Source: an uncultured Paracoccaceae bacterium
GTDB lineage: Bacteria; Pseudomonadota; Alphaproteobacteria; Rhodobacterales; Rhodobacteraceae
Length of the DNA stretch: 64,000 nt
Direction: 5' to 3'
Assembly (NCBI GenBank): GCA_947493145.1
Contig: CANLPZ010000002.1
Coordinates: 248,001-312,000 of the forward strand
Below the pieces are notes generated by a model. That model was given only the letters and a program-made list of their open reading frames with translations. It was not told the origin of the DNA and searched no databases. Positions 8,285 to 18,042 of the stretch are shown one piece after another (position 1 is the stretch's first letter; each line of letters begins with the position of its first letter). The position numbers and the translations under genes were made by a program.

Positions 8285-8980
8285 ATGCGTTGTAAATTAA
8301 TGATCACGACTGTTTTTGTCGCCGCGCTCACCACCACGGCCATCGCCGACAGCGCGGTGCGGTTTGATTTGGAAAGCTCCTTGAACGATCGCGCAAAGTG
8401 GAAAAGCTTTGGCGTGAAAGACACCACGTTTTTCAATCCTATCGAAGTGATGCGCGCGGGCCGTAGCCGCGTGATCGAAGCAGAATTTCGTGTCATCACC
8501 GGGAATGACAAAACGGCGCGCTTGAAATCGCTGATCGCCTTGGCCGAAGCGGGGCCAAAGGGGTACGATGCGGTGCACCACGGCGCGAAAATACGCCCCC
8601 CCAAGCCACCGACCCAGATGACCATTGCCGAAATCCAACGCTGGATCGGAAACACCCCACGCCAACCGCACGCAATTGGCCGCTATCAGATCATCCCGTC
8701 GACGTTGAAAATGCTCGTCGCCAAAAGCGGTGTCTCGCGGAACACACGTTTCACACCGCAGGTGCAGGACCAGCTGGCGGATATTCTGTTGGCTGACGCG
8801 AAATACCCTGAATTCCGCAAGGGCCAGATTTCCCAAACGCGATTTATGAACAATTTGGCGCTGGTTTGGGCTGGATTGCCGCAAAGTTCAGGGCGCAGCG
8901 CCTATGATGGATACGCCGGTAATCGCGCAACGATTTCATGGTCGCAATACAAACGCGAGATCGACAAAATCTTTGGCTGA
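8285..8980 (+). CDS. Secreted lysozyme-like (GH104-type) protein
   Basis: A 231-residue exported protein that probably cleaves peptidoglycan. The signal peptide is MRCKLMITTVFVAALTTTAIA. The mature part has LKSLIALAEAGPKGYD, with a glutamate where phage lambda R-type lytic transglycosylases (GH104) have the catalytic acid. It is followed by IGRYQIIPSTLKML, the GRYQ motif of that fold, and a TRFMNNLALVWAGLP helix. A spacer of about 30 residues lies between the glutamate and GRYQ. The start at 8285 (or 8300) is chosen because the TTG at 8225 would put 20 residues before the signal peptide. It is a single gene, convergent with the hydrolase with no space between stops. Activity is inferred from motifs. 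Confidence 0.72.
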   Translation: MRCKLMITTVFVAALTTTAIADSAVRFDLESSLNDRAKWKSFGVKDTTFFNPIEVMRAGRSRVIEAEFRVITGNDKTARLKSLIALAEAGPKGYDAVHHGAKIRPPKPPTQMTIAEIQRWIGNTPRQPHAIGRYQIIPSTLKMLVAKSGVSRNTRFTPQVQDQLADILLADAKYPEFRKGQISQTRFMNNLALVWAGLPQSSGRSAYDGYAGNRATISWSQYKREIDKIFG

Positions 8981-9724
8981 TTAGTCCGTTAAGAAACCGC
9001 GCACGACTGCCTCAAAATCACGGGGTTTGTCGGCATGGAGCCAGTGACCCGCGTCGCGTATTTTTGCAAAATGGGCGTTGGGGAAAAGTGATTTGATACG
9101 TGTGCGGTGTTCGGGCAGGACATAGTCGCTGTCTGCCCCAGTTAAGAATAAGGTCGGCCCGTCGAATTGCCCGTCAATGTCGGGGAACCCGATAATCGAC
9201 TCCATTTCCTGTTCCAACGTATCGAGGTTCAAGGTCCATTTTTGATTTTTGATATCTAAACTTTGCGTTAGAAACGCGGCCACACCTGCGTCCACATCGG
9301 ACAATTGCCCCAATGCATCGCTGCGTTTTTTCACCGTGCTAAGGTCAACAGAACGCATTGCATCAATCATCGGCTGTTGCGTGTGCGTATACGCGGTTGG
9401 GGCGATGTCGGCGACGATTAGACGTTGCACTTTTTCGGGATGCGAAAGGGCCAACACCATGGCAGCCTTGCCGCCCATGGAATGGCCAAGAACATGTGAT
9501 GTACCGTCGATGACCTGTGATAAATCCGTTGCCATATCTGCATAAGAATGTGTGTCGTACCACGGGCTTGATCCATGGTTGCGCATGTCCACTGCTGTGA
9601 TTTTGCGCGCGTCAGACAAACGTTTTGCGATCACGCCCCAATTTCGGCCGGATCCATACAGACCGTGAGCAATAAGAAGGGGGTGTTTTTCGGACGCAGT
9701 GCCGTGATGGATTTGATGTAACAT
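8981..9724 (-). CDS. Alpha/beta-fold hydrolase (YbfF-like esterase)
   Basis: A 247-residue cytoplasmic serine hydrolase. The sequence shows an oxyanion-hole region LLIAHGLYGSGRNW, the nucleophile elbow GHSMGG with the serine at about residue 92, the acid in FLTGADSDYV and the catalytic histidine in DAGHWLHADKP near the C-terminus. This order and length fit the YbfF/acyl-esterase branch. The ATG at 9724 is chosen over an upstream GTG at 9733 because it begins the first strand directly. The natural ester substrate is unknown. Confidence 0.88.
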   Translation of the reverse strand: MLHQIHHGTASEKHPLLIAHGLYGSGRNWGVIAKRLSDARKITAVDMRNHGSSPWYDTHSYADMATDLSQVIDGTSHVLGHSMGGKAAMVLALSHPEKVQRLIVADIAPTAYTHTQQPMIDAMRSVDLSTVKKRSDALGQLSDVDAGVAAFLTQSLDIKNQKWTLNLDTLEQEMESIIGFPDIDGQFDGPTLFLTGADSDYVLPEHRTRIKSLFPNAHFAKIRDAGHWLHADKPRDFEAVVRGFLTD

Positions 9725-9833
9725 GGGCCGCACATTAGGCAGGTTCGCAAGACTTCACCAGACCCGAAACTCACGCTATGATCGGATTACACCATGGGGG
9801 ATCGCCAAGGGCGATAAATGGGGGGAGCAGTTA

Positions 9834-10205
9834 ATGAATGTCGAACAAATAGACGCGCAAGCGAACGAGATTTCGGCGCTTTTGCGAACAAAGTTGTCAG
9901 TTCGTGGCGCCACTCTTGCAGCGCAATCAAAACGGATTGGTCGACTTTTGCCAAAGCGCTTGAAATCCGACGTTGTGTTCATGGCACAGGCGCATGAGTT
10001 GGTTCAAAATCCAAAGCTGATGAAAATGGTGGACGAAACACGCGCAAATTCGGCGTATCAGGCATTGGTCTCGCATCTAAATGATGTCGACCCCAATGAT
10101 CGACGAAAGGGCGCCGTATTGGGCGCCCTTGGTGGTCTTGTTTTCAATCTTTTGATCGTTTTTGTGATCGTCGTGACCGTACTTTGGTGGCGCGGCCACG
10201 TGTAA
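9834..10205 (+). CDS. Conserved hypothetical protein with a C-terminal membrane helix
   Basis: A 123-residue protein with a helical, basic N-terminal part (MNVEQIDAQANEISALLRTKL...RIGRLLPKRLKSD), a DPNDRRKGAVLGALGG linker and one C-terminal membrane segment FNLLIVFVIVVTVLWWRGHV. This is a tail-anchored layout with the bulk in the cytoplasm. The start at 9834 is fixed by GGGGGAG seven bases upstream; the longer frame from 9723 is not needed. It is convergent with glyA. No function can be assigned. Confidence 0.75.
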   Translation: MNVEQIDAQANEISALLRTKLSVRGATLAAQSKRIGRLLPKRLKSDVVFMAQAHELVQNPKLMKMVDETRANSAYQALVSHLNDVDPNDRRKGAVLGALGGLVFNLLIVFVIVVTVLWWRGHV

Positions 10206-10206
10206 A

Positions 10207-11502
10207 TCAAAGATTGTCGTACAGCGGGAACTTCGCGCAAAGTTCGGCGACTTTTTCGCGAACGTTGGCTTCGACTTCGGCGTTTGCTTCTTCGCCATTC
10301 GCTGCCAGCCCGTCGACGACTTCAACAATTAGATCAGCAATCAAGCGGAATTCGTCTTCGCCGAACCCACGTGTTGTTCCAGCAGGAGACCCCAAACGGA
10401 TACCAGAGGTCACCATTGGTTTTTCAGGATCAAACGGAATACCGTTTTTGTTCGTTGTGATGTGAGCGCGTCCAAGTGCCTTTTCAGTGGCGTTGCCTTT
10501 TACACCTTTGGGGCGTAGGTCGACCAACATGACATGGCTGTCTGTCCCGCCGGTCACGATGTCCAAGCCACCTTTCATCAACTGATCTGCAAGTGCCTGA
10601 GCATTCACAACCACCTGTTTTTGGTAGTCTTTGAATTCGGGACGCAAGGCTTCGCCAAAGGCCACAGCCTTACCCGCGATAACGTGCATCAATGGGCCAC
10701 CTTGGATCCCAGGGAAGATCGCTGAATTGACTTTCTTTGCGATGGTTTCATCATTCGTGACAATCATACCGCCGCGCGGACCGCGGAGTGTTTTGTGTGT
10801 CGTTGTTGTTGCCACATGTGCGTGTGGGAATGGGGACGGGTAAAGACCAGCTGCAACCAAACCTGCAAAATGTGCCATGTCGACCATCAAATAGGCACCA
10901 ACACTGTCAGCAATCTCGCGCATACGGGCGAAATCGATGATACGTGGGATTGCGGAACCACCCGCAATGATCATCTTAGGTTGGTGTTCTGTCGCAAGTT
11001 CTTGGACTTGGTCATAATCAAGTTGGCTGTCTTGTTTGCGGACACCATATTGCACTGCGTTGAACCATTTTCCGGATTGGTTTGGTTTTGCGCCATGGGT
11101 TAGGTGGCCACCTGCGTCCAAAGACATTCCCAAAATTGTATCGCCCGGCTGCAATAGCGCCTGATAAACACCTTGGTTGGCTTGCGAGCCTGAGTTTGGC
11201 TGAACATTTGCGAAGTCGCAGTCGAACAGTTGCTTTGCGCGGTCGATGGCAAGATTTTCCGCAACATCGACATAGTCGCAGCCGCCGTAATAGCGACGAC
11301 CCGGGTATCCTTCGGCGTATTTGTTGGTCATGACGGACCCTTGGGCTTCCATCACGGCGGCGGACACGATGTTTTCAGATGCGATCAATTCGATTTCATC
11401 GCGCTGGCGCGTCAGTTCTTTACCAATTGCGCCGAAAATTTCAGGGTCGCGTGTTTCAAGGCTTTCGGTGAAAAAACCAGCGTCGCGGGTTTTGGCAGTC
11501 AT
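10207..11502 (-). CDS. glyA: Serine hydroxymethyltransferase
   Basis: A 431-residue PLP enzyme that converts serine and tetrahydrofolate to glycine and methylene-tetrahydrofolate, the main source of one-carbon units. Visible signatures are [10 protein letters not shown] near the N-terminus, the [13 protein letters not shown] substrate loop, [18 protein letters not shown], and the PLP lysine in [16 protein letters not shown]. Length is as usual. The ATG at 11502 is preceded by AAGGA. The promoter must lie in the 172-base region shared with the divergent nadK. I see no riboswitch-like fold there. Confidence 0.98.
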   Translation of the reverse strand: MTAKTRDAGFFTESLETRDPEIFGAIGKELTRQRDEIELIASENIVSAAVMEAQGSVMTNKYAEGYPGRRYYGGCDYVDVAENLAIDRAKQLFDCDFANVQPNSGSQANQGVYQALLQPGDTILGMSLDAGGHLTHGAKPNQSGKWFNAVQYGVRKQDSQLDYDQVQELATEHQPKMIIAGGSAIPRIIDFARMREIADSVGAYLMVDMAHFAGLVAAGLYPSPFPHAHVATTTTHKTLRGPRGGMIVTNDETIAKKVNSAIFPGIQGGPLMHVIAGKAVAFGEALRPEFKDYQKQVVVNAQALADQLMKGGLDIVTGGTDSHVMLVDLRPKGVKGNATEKALGRAHITTNKNGIPFDPEKPMVTSGIRLGSPAGTTRGFGEDEFRLIADLIVEVVDGLAANGEEANAEVEANVREKVAELCAKFPLYDNL

Positions 11503-11674
11503 GATCGTATCCTTACAACTTAGACAAAGTTGCGGGTCTTCTACTCAATGTTTTAAGGGCGCACATCCCGAAAATGGCCGTGTTGTAAAGAAAATACGAC
11601 GGAATCTGTTGTGGATCGCAGACTTGCGTTTCCGATCCGCACTTGCGATGTCTTTGGGAAACGGGGGAGACCGT

Positions 11675-12442
11675 ATGTCAAAACGTTCAAATATTGCGTT
11701 TGTTGCCAGCGAAACCGAGGTCGCCAAATCGGCCTTGGCACAGTTGCAAAACAAATATGGTGACGTTCCTTTGGACGATGCAGACGTAATCGTCGCCTTA
11801 GGGGGGGACGGGTTTATGTTGCAAACGCTTCATGGAACGCAACACCTGCCGGCGCCCGTTTACGGCATGAACCGCGGAACCATCGGGTTTTTGATGAATG
11901 AATTTGAACCCAACGGATTGGTCGAACGGTTAGAACATGCAGAAGAAGAAGTCATAAACCCGCTTAAAATGCACGCGGTTTGTGTTGATGGTACGGAACA
12001 TGACGCGTTGGCGATCAACGAGGTGTCGCTGCTGCGGGCCGGTCCACAGGCGGCGAAGTTGCAAATTTCCATCGATGACAAAATACGAATGCCGGAATTG
12101 GTCTGTGACGGCGCATTGGTTGCGACACCCGCGGGATCGACGGCGTATAACTATTCCGCACACGGACCGATTTTGCCGATTGGGTCTGATGTTTTGGCCT
12201 TAACCGCAATGGCGGCGTTTCGTCCACGGCGTTGGCGCGGGGCATTGTTGCCCAAAACCGCCAAGGTCCGGTTTGACGTATTGAACCCAGAAAAACGCCC
12301 CGTTATGGCCGACGCAGACAGTCGTTCGGTCCAAAACGTTGCCAGCGTCGAAATCCAAAGCGAACCCTATGTGTCGCACCGTATCCTATTTGACCCAGGA
12401 CATGGGTTGGAAGAACGTCTAACCCAAGAACAATTTGTATAA
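11675..12442 (+). CDS. nadK: NAD kinase
   Basis: A 255-residue enzyme that phosphorylates NAD to NADP. The GGDGFMLQTLH motif, the following YGMNRGTIGFLMN and the NEVSLLRAGPQAAKL segment are the family's hallmark blocks; CDGALVATPAGSTAYNYSAHGPILP is the conserved C-terminal glycine-rich region. The start at 11675 has GGGGGAGA upstream; the open frame continues back to 11321 but that part is antisense to glyA and is not credible. It is divergent from glyA, which links NADP supply and one-carbon metabolism by position only. Confidence 0.96.
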   Translation: MSKRSNIAFVASETEVAKSALAQLQNKYGDVPLDDADVIVALGGDGFMLQTLHGTQHLPAPVYGMNRGTIGFLMNEFEPNGLVERLEHAEEEVINPLKMHAVCVDGTEHDALAINEVSLLRAGPQAAKLQISIDDKIRMPELVCDGALVATPAGSTAYNYSAHGPILPIGSDVLALTAMAAFRPRRWRGALLPKTAKVRFDVLNPEKRPVMADADSRSVQNVASVEIQSEPYVSHRILFDPGHGLEERLTQEQFV

Positions 12443-12448
12443 AGGCAA

Positions 12449-12478
12449 AGTTTCGGCGACCTGATACCTGCCGAAACT
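12449..12478. terminator. Hairpin between convergent nadK and prpE
   Basis: AGTTTCGGC (12449-12457) pairs perfectly with GCCGAAACT (12470-12478) over a 12-base loop, lying between two convergent stop codons. There is no T tract on either side longer than three bases, so it is a probable bidirectional terminator of the weak or factor-assisted kind. Confidence 0.5.
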
Positions 12479-12487
12479 AAATTGCGA

Positions 12488-14377
12488 TTATTGCGCGTAT
12501 CCCATCGGTTTTAATGCCTTTTTGATTTCGTCCAGAATTGCGGGATCGTCGATCGTTGCGGGCATTTTGTAATCTTTTCCGTCTGCGATGCTGACCATGG
12601 TACCCCGCAGGATCTTACCGGACCTCGTTTTCGGTAATCTTTCGACAATCGTGGCCAGTTTAAAGGCGGCAACGGGGCCGATTTTATCACGCATCAGTTT
12701 AACGCATTCGGCAATGATTTCATTCTCTTCGCGATCACACCCCGCGTTTAGGCACAAGAACCCAAGCGGCAGTTGGCCTTTCAAAGTGTCACTTACACCA
12801 ATAACGGCGCATTCCGCGATATCAGGGTGATCTGCCAGCACTTCTTCCATTGCGCCTGTTGATAGGCGGTGACCGGCAACGTTAATCACGTCGTCGGTTC
12901 GCGCCATAATATAAAGGTATCCGTCGTCGTCGACGTATCCTGCATCACCGGTTTCATAATATCCTGGGAAAGTTTCAAGATAGCTTTTGCGATAGCGGTC
13001 TTCGGCATTCCAAAGCGTCGGGAGCGTTCCAGGTGGAAGCGGCAGCTTAATCGCCACGGCCCCCAGTTCACCCGCACGCATTTCTGTCCCATCTTCGTCG
13101 AGAATTCGGATATCAAAACCGGGGACGGCGACAGACGGCGAACCAAGTTTCACGGGCAATAGCTCGATCCCGACCGGATTGCACAGGGCAGGGGAACCAA
13201 GTTCGGTCTGCCACCAATGATCGATGACCGGCACACCAAGCTGATCTTGGGCCCATGTAATCGTATCAGGATCCGCACGTTCGCCCGCCAGATACAAAGC
13301 GCGTAAACTACTCAGATCGTATTTTTTCACGAACGCGCCTGTCGGGTCTTCGCGTTTAATGGCGCGAAACGCTGTTGGCGCAGTAAAAAATGCTCGGACG
13401 TTGTATTCTTCGATCACCCGCCAGAATGTGCCAGCGTCTGGCGTGCCGATGGGTTTGCCTTCGAACACGATTGTTGGGTTGCCATGGATCAAGGGGGCAT
13501 AACAGATGTAGCTGTGTCCAACGATCCAACCGACATCTGACGCCGCCCAGAAGACATCGCCAGCCTCAACGTTATAGAGGTTTTTCATTGTCCAATTCAG
13601 GGCAACCAAATGCCCAGCTGTTGGACGTAAAACACCCTTGGGTTGGCCCGTCGTTCCCGATGTATAAAGAATATAGGCTGGGTGATCGCCACGCAACGCA
13701 ACACAGTCCGCAAGTGGAGTGTCCGTTTGAAAATCGTTCCATTCAAAATCGCGGCCATCGATCAGGTCGGCGGGTGCTTCTTCGCGCTGTAAAATCACGG
13801 TGAATTCTGGTTTGTGCGCAGCGATTTCAATCGCGTCATCAAGTAACGGCTTATAGGCGACCACACGACCGGGTTCGATTCCACATGACCCTGCGATAAC
13901 AGCCTTTGGCGTTGCGTCATCGATGCGCGTTGCCAACTCCGCCGCAGCAAAACCGCCAAATACAACGGAATGCACAGCCCCAATGCGAGCACAGGCAAGC
14001 ATGGCAACCAAGGCTTCGGCAACCATTGGCATATAGATGATGACACGATCACCTGCTTTGACGCCTTTTGCTTGTAATGCGCCGCCTAATTTGGCCGTCG
14101 CAGTTTGCAGCTCTGCATATGTCGTTTGCGATTTGCGGCCAGTGATCGGGCTGTCGTAGTAGATCGCGACCTGATCACCGCGCCCCGCGTTTACATGGCG
14201 ATCAACCGCGTTGTAACAGGCGTTGACCTCGGCATCTTTGAACCATTCAAACAGCGGCGCATTTTCGTCAAACAACGCCTTGGTTGGGGGGCTTACCCAA
14301 TCAATGTGACCCGCTGCATCCATCCAATGCTTTTCCGGATCGTTTTTCCATGCGTCGTAGACCTGTTGATACGTCAC
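12488..14377 (-). CDS. prpE: Propionate-CoA ligase (propionyl-CoA synthetase)
   Basis: A 629-residue acetyl-CoA-synthetase-like AMP-forming ligase. The adenylate core YTSGTTGQPKGV, the WAASDVGWIVGHSYI segment, DHWWQTELGSP and the C-terminal lysine motif TRSGKILRG are all present. The N-terminus MTYQQVYDAWKNDPEKHW and overall length match PrpE better than Acs. It activates propionate (and probably acetate or acrylate) for entry to central metabolism. The start is GTG at 14377 behind a strong GGGAGGGA site. No methylcitrate or propionyl-CoA carboxylase genes are adjacent, so the downstream route lies elsewhere. Confidence 0.92.
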   Translation of the reverse strand: MTYQQVYDAWKNDPEKHWMDAAGHIDWVSPPTKALFDENAPLFEWFKDAEVNACYNAVDRHVNAGRGDQVAIYYDSPITGRKSQTTYAELQTATAKLGGALQAKGVKAGDRVIIYMPMVAEALVAMLACARIGAVHSVVFGGFAAAELATRIDDATPKAVIAGSCGIEPGRVVAYKPLLDDAIEIAAHKPEFTVILQREEAPADLIDGRDFEWNDFQTDTPLADCVALRGDHPAYILYTSGTTGQPKGVLRPTAGHLVALNWTMKNLYNVEAGDVFWAASDVGWIVGHSYICYAPLIHGNPTIVFEGKPIGTPDAGTFWRVIEEYNVRAFFTAPTAFRAIKREDPTGAFVKKYDLSSLRALYLAGERADPDTITWAQDQLGVPVIDHWWQTELGSPALCNPVGIELLPVKLGSPSVAVPGFDIRILDEDGTEMRAGELGAVAIKLPLPPGTLPTLWNAEDRYRKSYLETFPGYYETGDAGYVDDDGYLYIMARTDDVINVAGHRLSTGAMEEVLADHPDIAECAVIGVSDTLKGQLPLGFLCLNAGCDREENEIIAECVKLMRDKIGPVAAFKLATIVERLPKTRSGKILRGTMVSIADGKDYKMPATIDDPAILDEIKKALKPMGYAQ

Positions 14378-14473
14378 GGCTATTCCCTCCCAAATTCTCC
14401 TATCGGAAGGTTAAGCGCGGTAGGATGTCGCAAGCAAGGAAAATGCCTGCGACAGATTGTGACAAACAGGGGG

Positions 14474-16753
14474 CTATTCGTAGTGCGTAACCGGCGTTCC
14501 GGCGAGGGCTGCGATGTTTAACAGCCCGCGGGACGTGATTGATGGTGTCACGATGTGTGCACGGTTGCCCATACCCATTAGGATTGGACCGACCTCAAGC
14601 CCGTCGCCGCGCATTTTCAAGATATTACGCACACCAGACGCCGCATCGGAATTGGCCAGAACCAAACAGTTTGCGACGCCTTCCATGCGGGATTGCGGGA
14701 AAATACGTTGCCGCAACGCGGGGTCTAAGGCGCTGTCGATATGCATTTCGCCTTCGTATGCGAAATCGCGCGGCGCACTGTCGAGTATTTCAAGTGCGCG
14801 GCGCATTCGGCGTCCGCTGTCGCAGTCCAAATTGCCAAATTGTGAATGTGAACACAAAGCGACGATTGGTTCCACACCGAAACGGCGTGCATGTCGTGCG
14901 GCGCCAATCGCGCTTTCTGCAATTTGTTCGGGTGTGGGTTCTGGGTGAACTTGCGTGTCCGCGATGAATAATGGCCCATCTTCGTGGATCATCAAGCTAA
15001 GCGCCCCGACCGGATGCAATCCATCCGTGCCAAGGATTTGTTCAACATAGTTCAGATGCCATAAATATTGCCCGAACGTTCCACAAATCAAACTGTCTGC
15101 GTCCCCAAGGTGAACCGCAACGGCACCGATTGCGGTTGTATTTGTTCGCATAATGGCGCGGGCCAAATCCGGCGTTACGCCCTTGCGGGATAAAATGTTG
15201 TTATAGGTTTCCCAATAGCTGCGATAACGTGGGTCGTTTTCTGGGTTGATAAGGTCAAAGTCCTTGCCAGCCTGTATCGATAATCCAGCGCGTTCCAGAC
15301 GTTGTTGGACCACCTCAGGTCGTCCAATCAGGATAGGTTGGTCAACGGTTTCTTCGATCATTGATTGCGCGGTGCGCAACACGCGATCGTCTTCGCCCTC
15401 GGCAAAGATAATTTTACGCTGAGCGCCGCGCGCGGCATCAAAAACAGGACGCATTAACAGCGCAGATTTAAACACAGACTGGTCAAGCCCGTCTTTATAC
15501 GCCTGTACATCATCCAACGGGCGCGTTGCGACGCCGCTGTCCATGGCGGCCTTTGCCACAGCCGATGCCACAACGCCCATTAGGCGCGGATCAAACGGTT
15601 TCGGGATCAAATAATCGGGGCCAAAGCTAAGTTGTTCACCACTATACGCCTCTGCAGCCTCGGCGCTGGTCGTTGCCCGTGCCATCGCCGCGATACCGTC
15701 GATACAGGCAAGTTTCATTTCATCGTTGATGTCCGTTGCACCAACATCTAGCGCTCCGCGGAAAATGAAAGGAAAACACAAAACGTTGTTTACTTGGTTT
15801 GGGAAATCGCTGCGCCCCGTCGCGATCAAAGCGTCAGGTGCGATTTTGCGGACGTCCTCTGGCATAATTTCCGGTGTTGGGTTCGCCAGTGCAAAAATAA
15901 TCGGGCGGTTGGACATTTTCGCGACCATTTCTGGTTTTAAAACACCGGGGCCTGACAGCCCAAGAAACAAATCGGCATCTTCAATAACGTCATCCAAAGT
16001 TCGAAGATCGCTGTCTTGCGCAAACTCCGCTTTTTGTGGGGTCATTTCCGATGTTCGTCCTTTGTAAACCAAACCATCGATATCGCAGAGCCAGACATTT
16101 TCACGTTTGACACCTAGCTTCAGAAGAACGTTCAAACAGGCGATACCCGCGGCCCCACCACCTGTTGAAACGACTTTGATGTCTTCGAATTTCTTGTTCG
16201 CAACCATCAATGCGTTTGTTGCCGCAGCGCCGACAACAATTGCGGTGCCATGTTGGTCGTCATGAAACACTGGAATGTTCATTCGTTCGCGGCAAAGTTT
16301 TTCGACGACAAAACAATCAGGGGCTTTGATATCTTCCAAATTAATGGCCCCGAATGTTGGCTCCAATGCGCAAACAATATCCGCCAGCTTTTCGGGGTTG
16401 GGTTCGTTCAATTCGATATCAAAACAATCGATATTGGCGAATTTCTTAAACAGGACGGCTTTGCCTTCCATCACAGGTTTGGACGCAAGCCCCCCAATAT
16501 TGCCCAGCCCAAGAACCGCGGAACCATTGGACACGACCGCCACCAAATTCCCGCGCGCGGTATAGTCCCGCGCCGTTGTTGGGTCGGCTTTGATTTCTAA
16601 ACATGCTTCTGCCACACCGGGTGAGTAGGCACGCGAAAGATCCTGTCCGTTCGCCATCGGTTTTGTTGCGCGAATTTCCAACTTTCCCGGTTTTGGGAAA
16701 CGGTGATATCGCAATGCTTCTTGGCGAAAATTCGAATTGGACTTGTCGGACAT
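14474..16753 (-). CDS. maeB: NADP-dependent malic enzyme with phosphotransacetylase-like domain
   Basis: A 759-residue protein for oxidative decarboxylation of malate to pyruvate, generating NADPH. The N-terminal malic domain shows YSPGVAEACLEI and FHDDQHGTAIV; the nucleotide-binding domain has VVSTGGGAAGIACLN. From about residue 430 a phosphate-acetyltransferase-like domain follows (KIIFAEGEDDRVLR..., ending ALAGTPVTHYE), typical of MaeB, where it is regulatory (acetyl-CoA sensing) rather than catalytic. The start at 16753 is chosen because it gives the family-like MSDKSNSNFRQEAL, with AAGAG upstream. A 22-bp palindrome lies 28 bases before the start. Confidence 0.95.
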   Translation of the reverse strand: MSDKSNSNFRQEALRYHRFPKPGKLEIRATKPMANGQDLSRAYSPGVAEACLEIKADPTTARDYTARGNLVAVVSNGSAVLGLGNIGGLASKPVMEGKAVLFKKFANIDCFDIELNEPNPEKLADIVCALEPTFGAINLEDIKAPDCFVVEKLCRERMNIPVFHDDQHGTAIVVGAAATNALMVANKKFEDIKVVSTGGGAAGIACLNVLLKLGVKRENVWLCDIDGLVYKGRTSEMTPQKAEFAQDSDLRTLDDVIEDADLFLGLSGPGVLKPEMVAKMSNRPIIFALANPTPEIMPEDVRKIAPDALIATGRSDFPNQVNNVLCFPFIFRGALDVGATDINDEMKLACIDGIAAMARATTSAEAAEAYSGEQLSFGPDYLIPKPFDPRLMGVVASAVAKAAMDSGVATRPLDDVQAYKDGLDQSVFKSALLMRPVFDAARGAQRKIIFAEGEDDRVLRTAQSMIEETVDQPILIGRPEVVQQRLERAGLSIQAGKDFDLINPENDPRYRSYWETYNNILSRKGVTPDLARAIMRTNTTAIGAVAVHLGDADSLICGTFGQYLWHLNYVEQILGTDGLHPVGALSLMIHEDGPLFIADTQVHPEPTPEQIAESAIGAARHARRFGVEPIVALCSHSQFGNLDCDSGRRMRRALEILDSAPRDFAYEGEMHIDSALDPALRQRIFPQSRMEGVANCLVLANSDAASGVRNILKMRGDGLEVGPILMGMGNRAHIVTPSITSRGLLNIAALAGTPVTHYE

Positions 16754-16780
16754 GGGTATGACTCTTTTGCTGAATTGCAA

Positions 16781-16802
16781 TATTGTTTAACGTTAAACAA
16801 TA
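16781..16802. promoter_or_regulatory. 22-bp perfect palindrome upstream of maeB
   Basis: The half-site TATTGTTTAAC is followed directly by its exact complement, giving a 22-bp dyad with CG-free outer arms and a central ACGT. It lies in the 139-base gap between divergent maeB and the cupin gene, 28 bases upstream of the maeB ATG. A central CG with symmetrical arms resembles LacI-family or GntR-type operators. Which regulator binds is not visible here. Confidence 0.6.
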
Positions 16803-16892
16803 CTTTTTAAGAATTCTAGCACGCGTTTGTTCGGTTTTACGAATACTTGATCTTATCCCTGTCACGCGCCAGTCTGTGTTAAAGAGGATGAT

Positions 16893-17981
16893 ATGACAGA
16901 ACCGTGTGCAGAAATTCGAATCCCGACAGAAGATTTGAAGCTAGACATTCCATTTTTTACCAAAACGCTTGGGTTTCGGATGGATGAAATCTATCCCGCA
17001 GATGATCCGCAAACAGCGGTATTTTCGGGCTATGGTTTGCGAGTGCGCATTGAAAAAGGCGCCACTGAATCACCCGCCACAATACGGATTTTGGTTGATG
17101 ATCCGGCCATTTTCGCCAATGGGGAAACCCGCCTAACCGCCCCAAACGGCTCACAGATTGAGATCGAACATATCAATGCGCCACTGGAAATTCCTGCGAC
17201 CAACCATTCTTTTGTGGTGCGTCGGCTTGCGGATCAAGCGCCGTGGATTATCGGTCGCGCGGGGATGCATTATCGTGATTTGATTCCTGACAGGCTGGGT
17301 GGGTCTATTATCGCCAGCCATATTCGTATTCCAGATGGCGGCCCTGTCCCAGATATGGTCCACTATCACACGGTCGGGTTTCAGTTGATATTCTGTTACC
17401 GTGGTTGGGTTGATCTTGTGTACGAAGACCAAGGTCCTCCATTTCGGCTTCATGCTGGGAATTGCGTAATTCAACCGCCCGAAATTCGCCATCGCGTATT
17501 ATTTGCGTCTGACAATATCGAAGTCATCGAAATAGGGGTTCCAGCGGACCATGTCACAACAATTGATCACGATATGGAATTGCCAAACGATGTCTTAAAT
17601 CCGGAACGCGAGTTTCAGGGACAAAGGTTTGTACATCACAAAGCAGACAATGCCGAATGGGCACCATTTCGTATCCCCGGTTTTGTATCGCGGGACACAT
17701 TAATTTCGCAAAACACACAGGGTGTTGCCGGTGTCCATGTGGTGAAAAAATCCAGTGATACAACGGATTGGTCGCGGCACGATACAGATATTCATTTCAC
17801 CTTTGTTATGGACGGCACTATGACCTTGGAAGGTGAAGATCGCGCGCCACATGAACTTGTTGCTGGCGACGCTTTTGTCATTCCGCCGGATATGGCAACG
17901 CGATATTCTAAGGTATCTGACGATATTGAGTTGTTAGAGGTTACTCTTCCAGGTGTATTTGGGACCAAACTTGGGCTTTGA
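16893..17981 (+). CDS. VOC (glyoxalase-like) plus double-cupin protein
   Basis: A 362-residue three-part protein. Residues 1 to about 80 resemble a VOC/glyoxalase fold (IPTEDLKLDIPFFTKTLGFRMDEI). Then come two cupin barrels: the first around MVHYHTVGFQLIFCYRGWVDLVYED with HAGNCVIQPPEIRHR, the second around THF-like DTDIHFTFVMDGTMTLEGED with LVAGDAFVIPPDMAT. The metal histidines of the first cupin (HYH...) look complete; the second is thinner (one H in DIHF). The RBS AGAGGAT precedes the ATG. It sits directly upstream of the nucleoside operon but is separated by a hairpin. The substrate is unknown. Confidence 0.75.
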   Translation: MTEPCAEIRIPTEDLKLDIPFFTKTLGFRMDEIYPADDPQTAVFSGYGLRVRIEKGATESPATIRILVDDPAIFANGETRLTAPNGSQIEIEHINAPLEIPATNHSFVVRRLADQAPWIIGRAGMHYRDLIPDRLGGSIIASHIRIPDGGPVPDMVHYHTVGFQLIFCYRGWVDLVYEDQGPPFRLHAGNCVIQPPEIRHRVLFASDNIEVIEIGVPADHVTTIDHDMELPNDVLNPEREFQGQRFVHHKADNAEWAPFRIPGFVSRDTLISQNTQGVAGVHVVKKSSDTTDWSRHDTDIHFTFVMDGTMTLEGEDRAPHELVAGDAFVIPPDMATRYSKVSDDIELLEVTLPGVFGTKLGL

Positions 17982-18003
17982 GCTTGCATCCCAAGGCGCA
18001 AGC
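17982..18003 (+). terminator. Hairpin after the cupin gene
   Basis: GCTTGC (17982-17987) pairs with GCAAGC (17998-18003) over a 10-base loop immediately after the cupin stop, with weaker outer TTGA/TCAA symmetry. There is no T tract. It probably separates the cupin transcript from the cdd operon, whose RBS AAGGAG lies 30 bases on. Confidence 0.4.
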
Positions 18004-18042
18004 GATCAAGATTTGACCAATTAATCAAAAAAGGAGACGCAG

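Noticed and set aside
14514..14948. Long frames opposite maeB
   Set aside because: maeB is a complete enzyme here with all motifs; the opposite frames are shadows.
17982..18042. Possible Fnr-type box TTGAC-N6-ATCAA upstream of cdd
   Set aside because: The spacing is two bases too long for an Fnr/Crp site and one half is imperfect.
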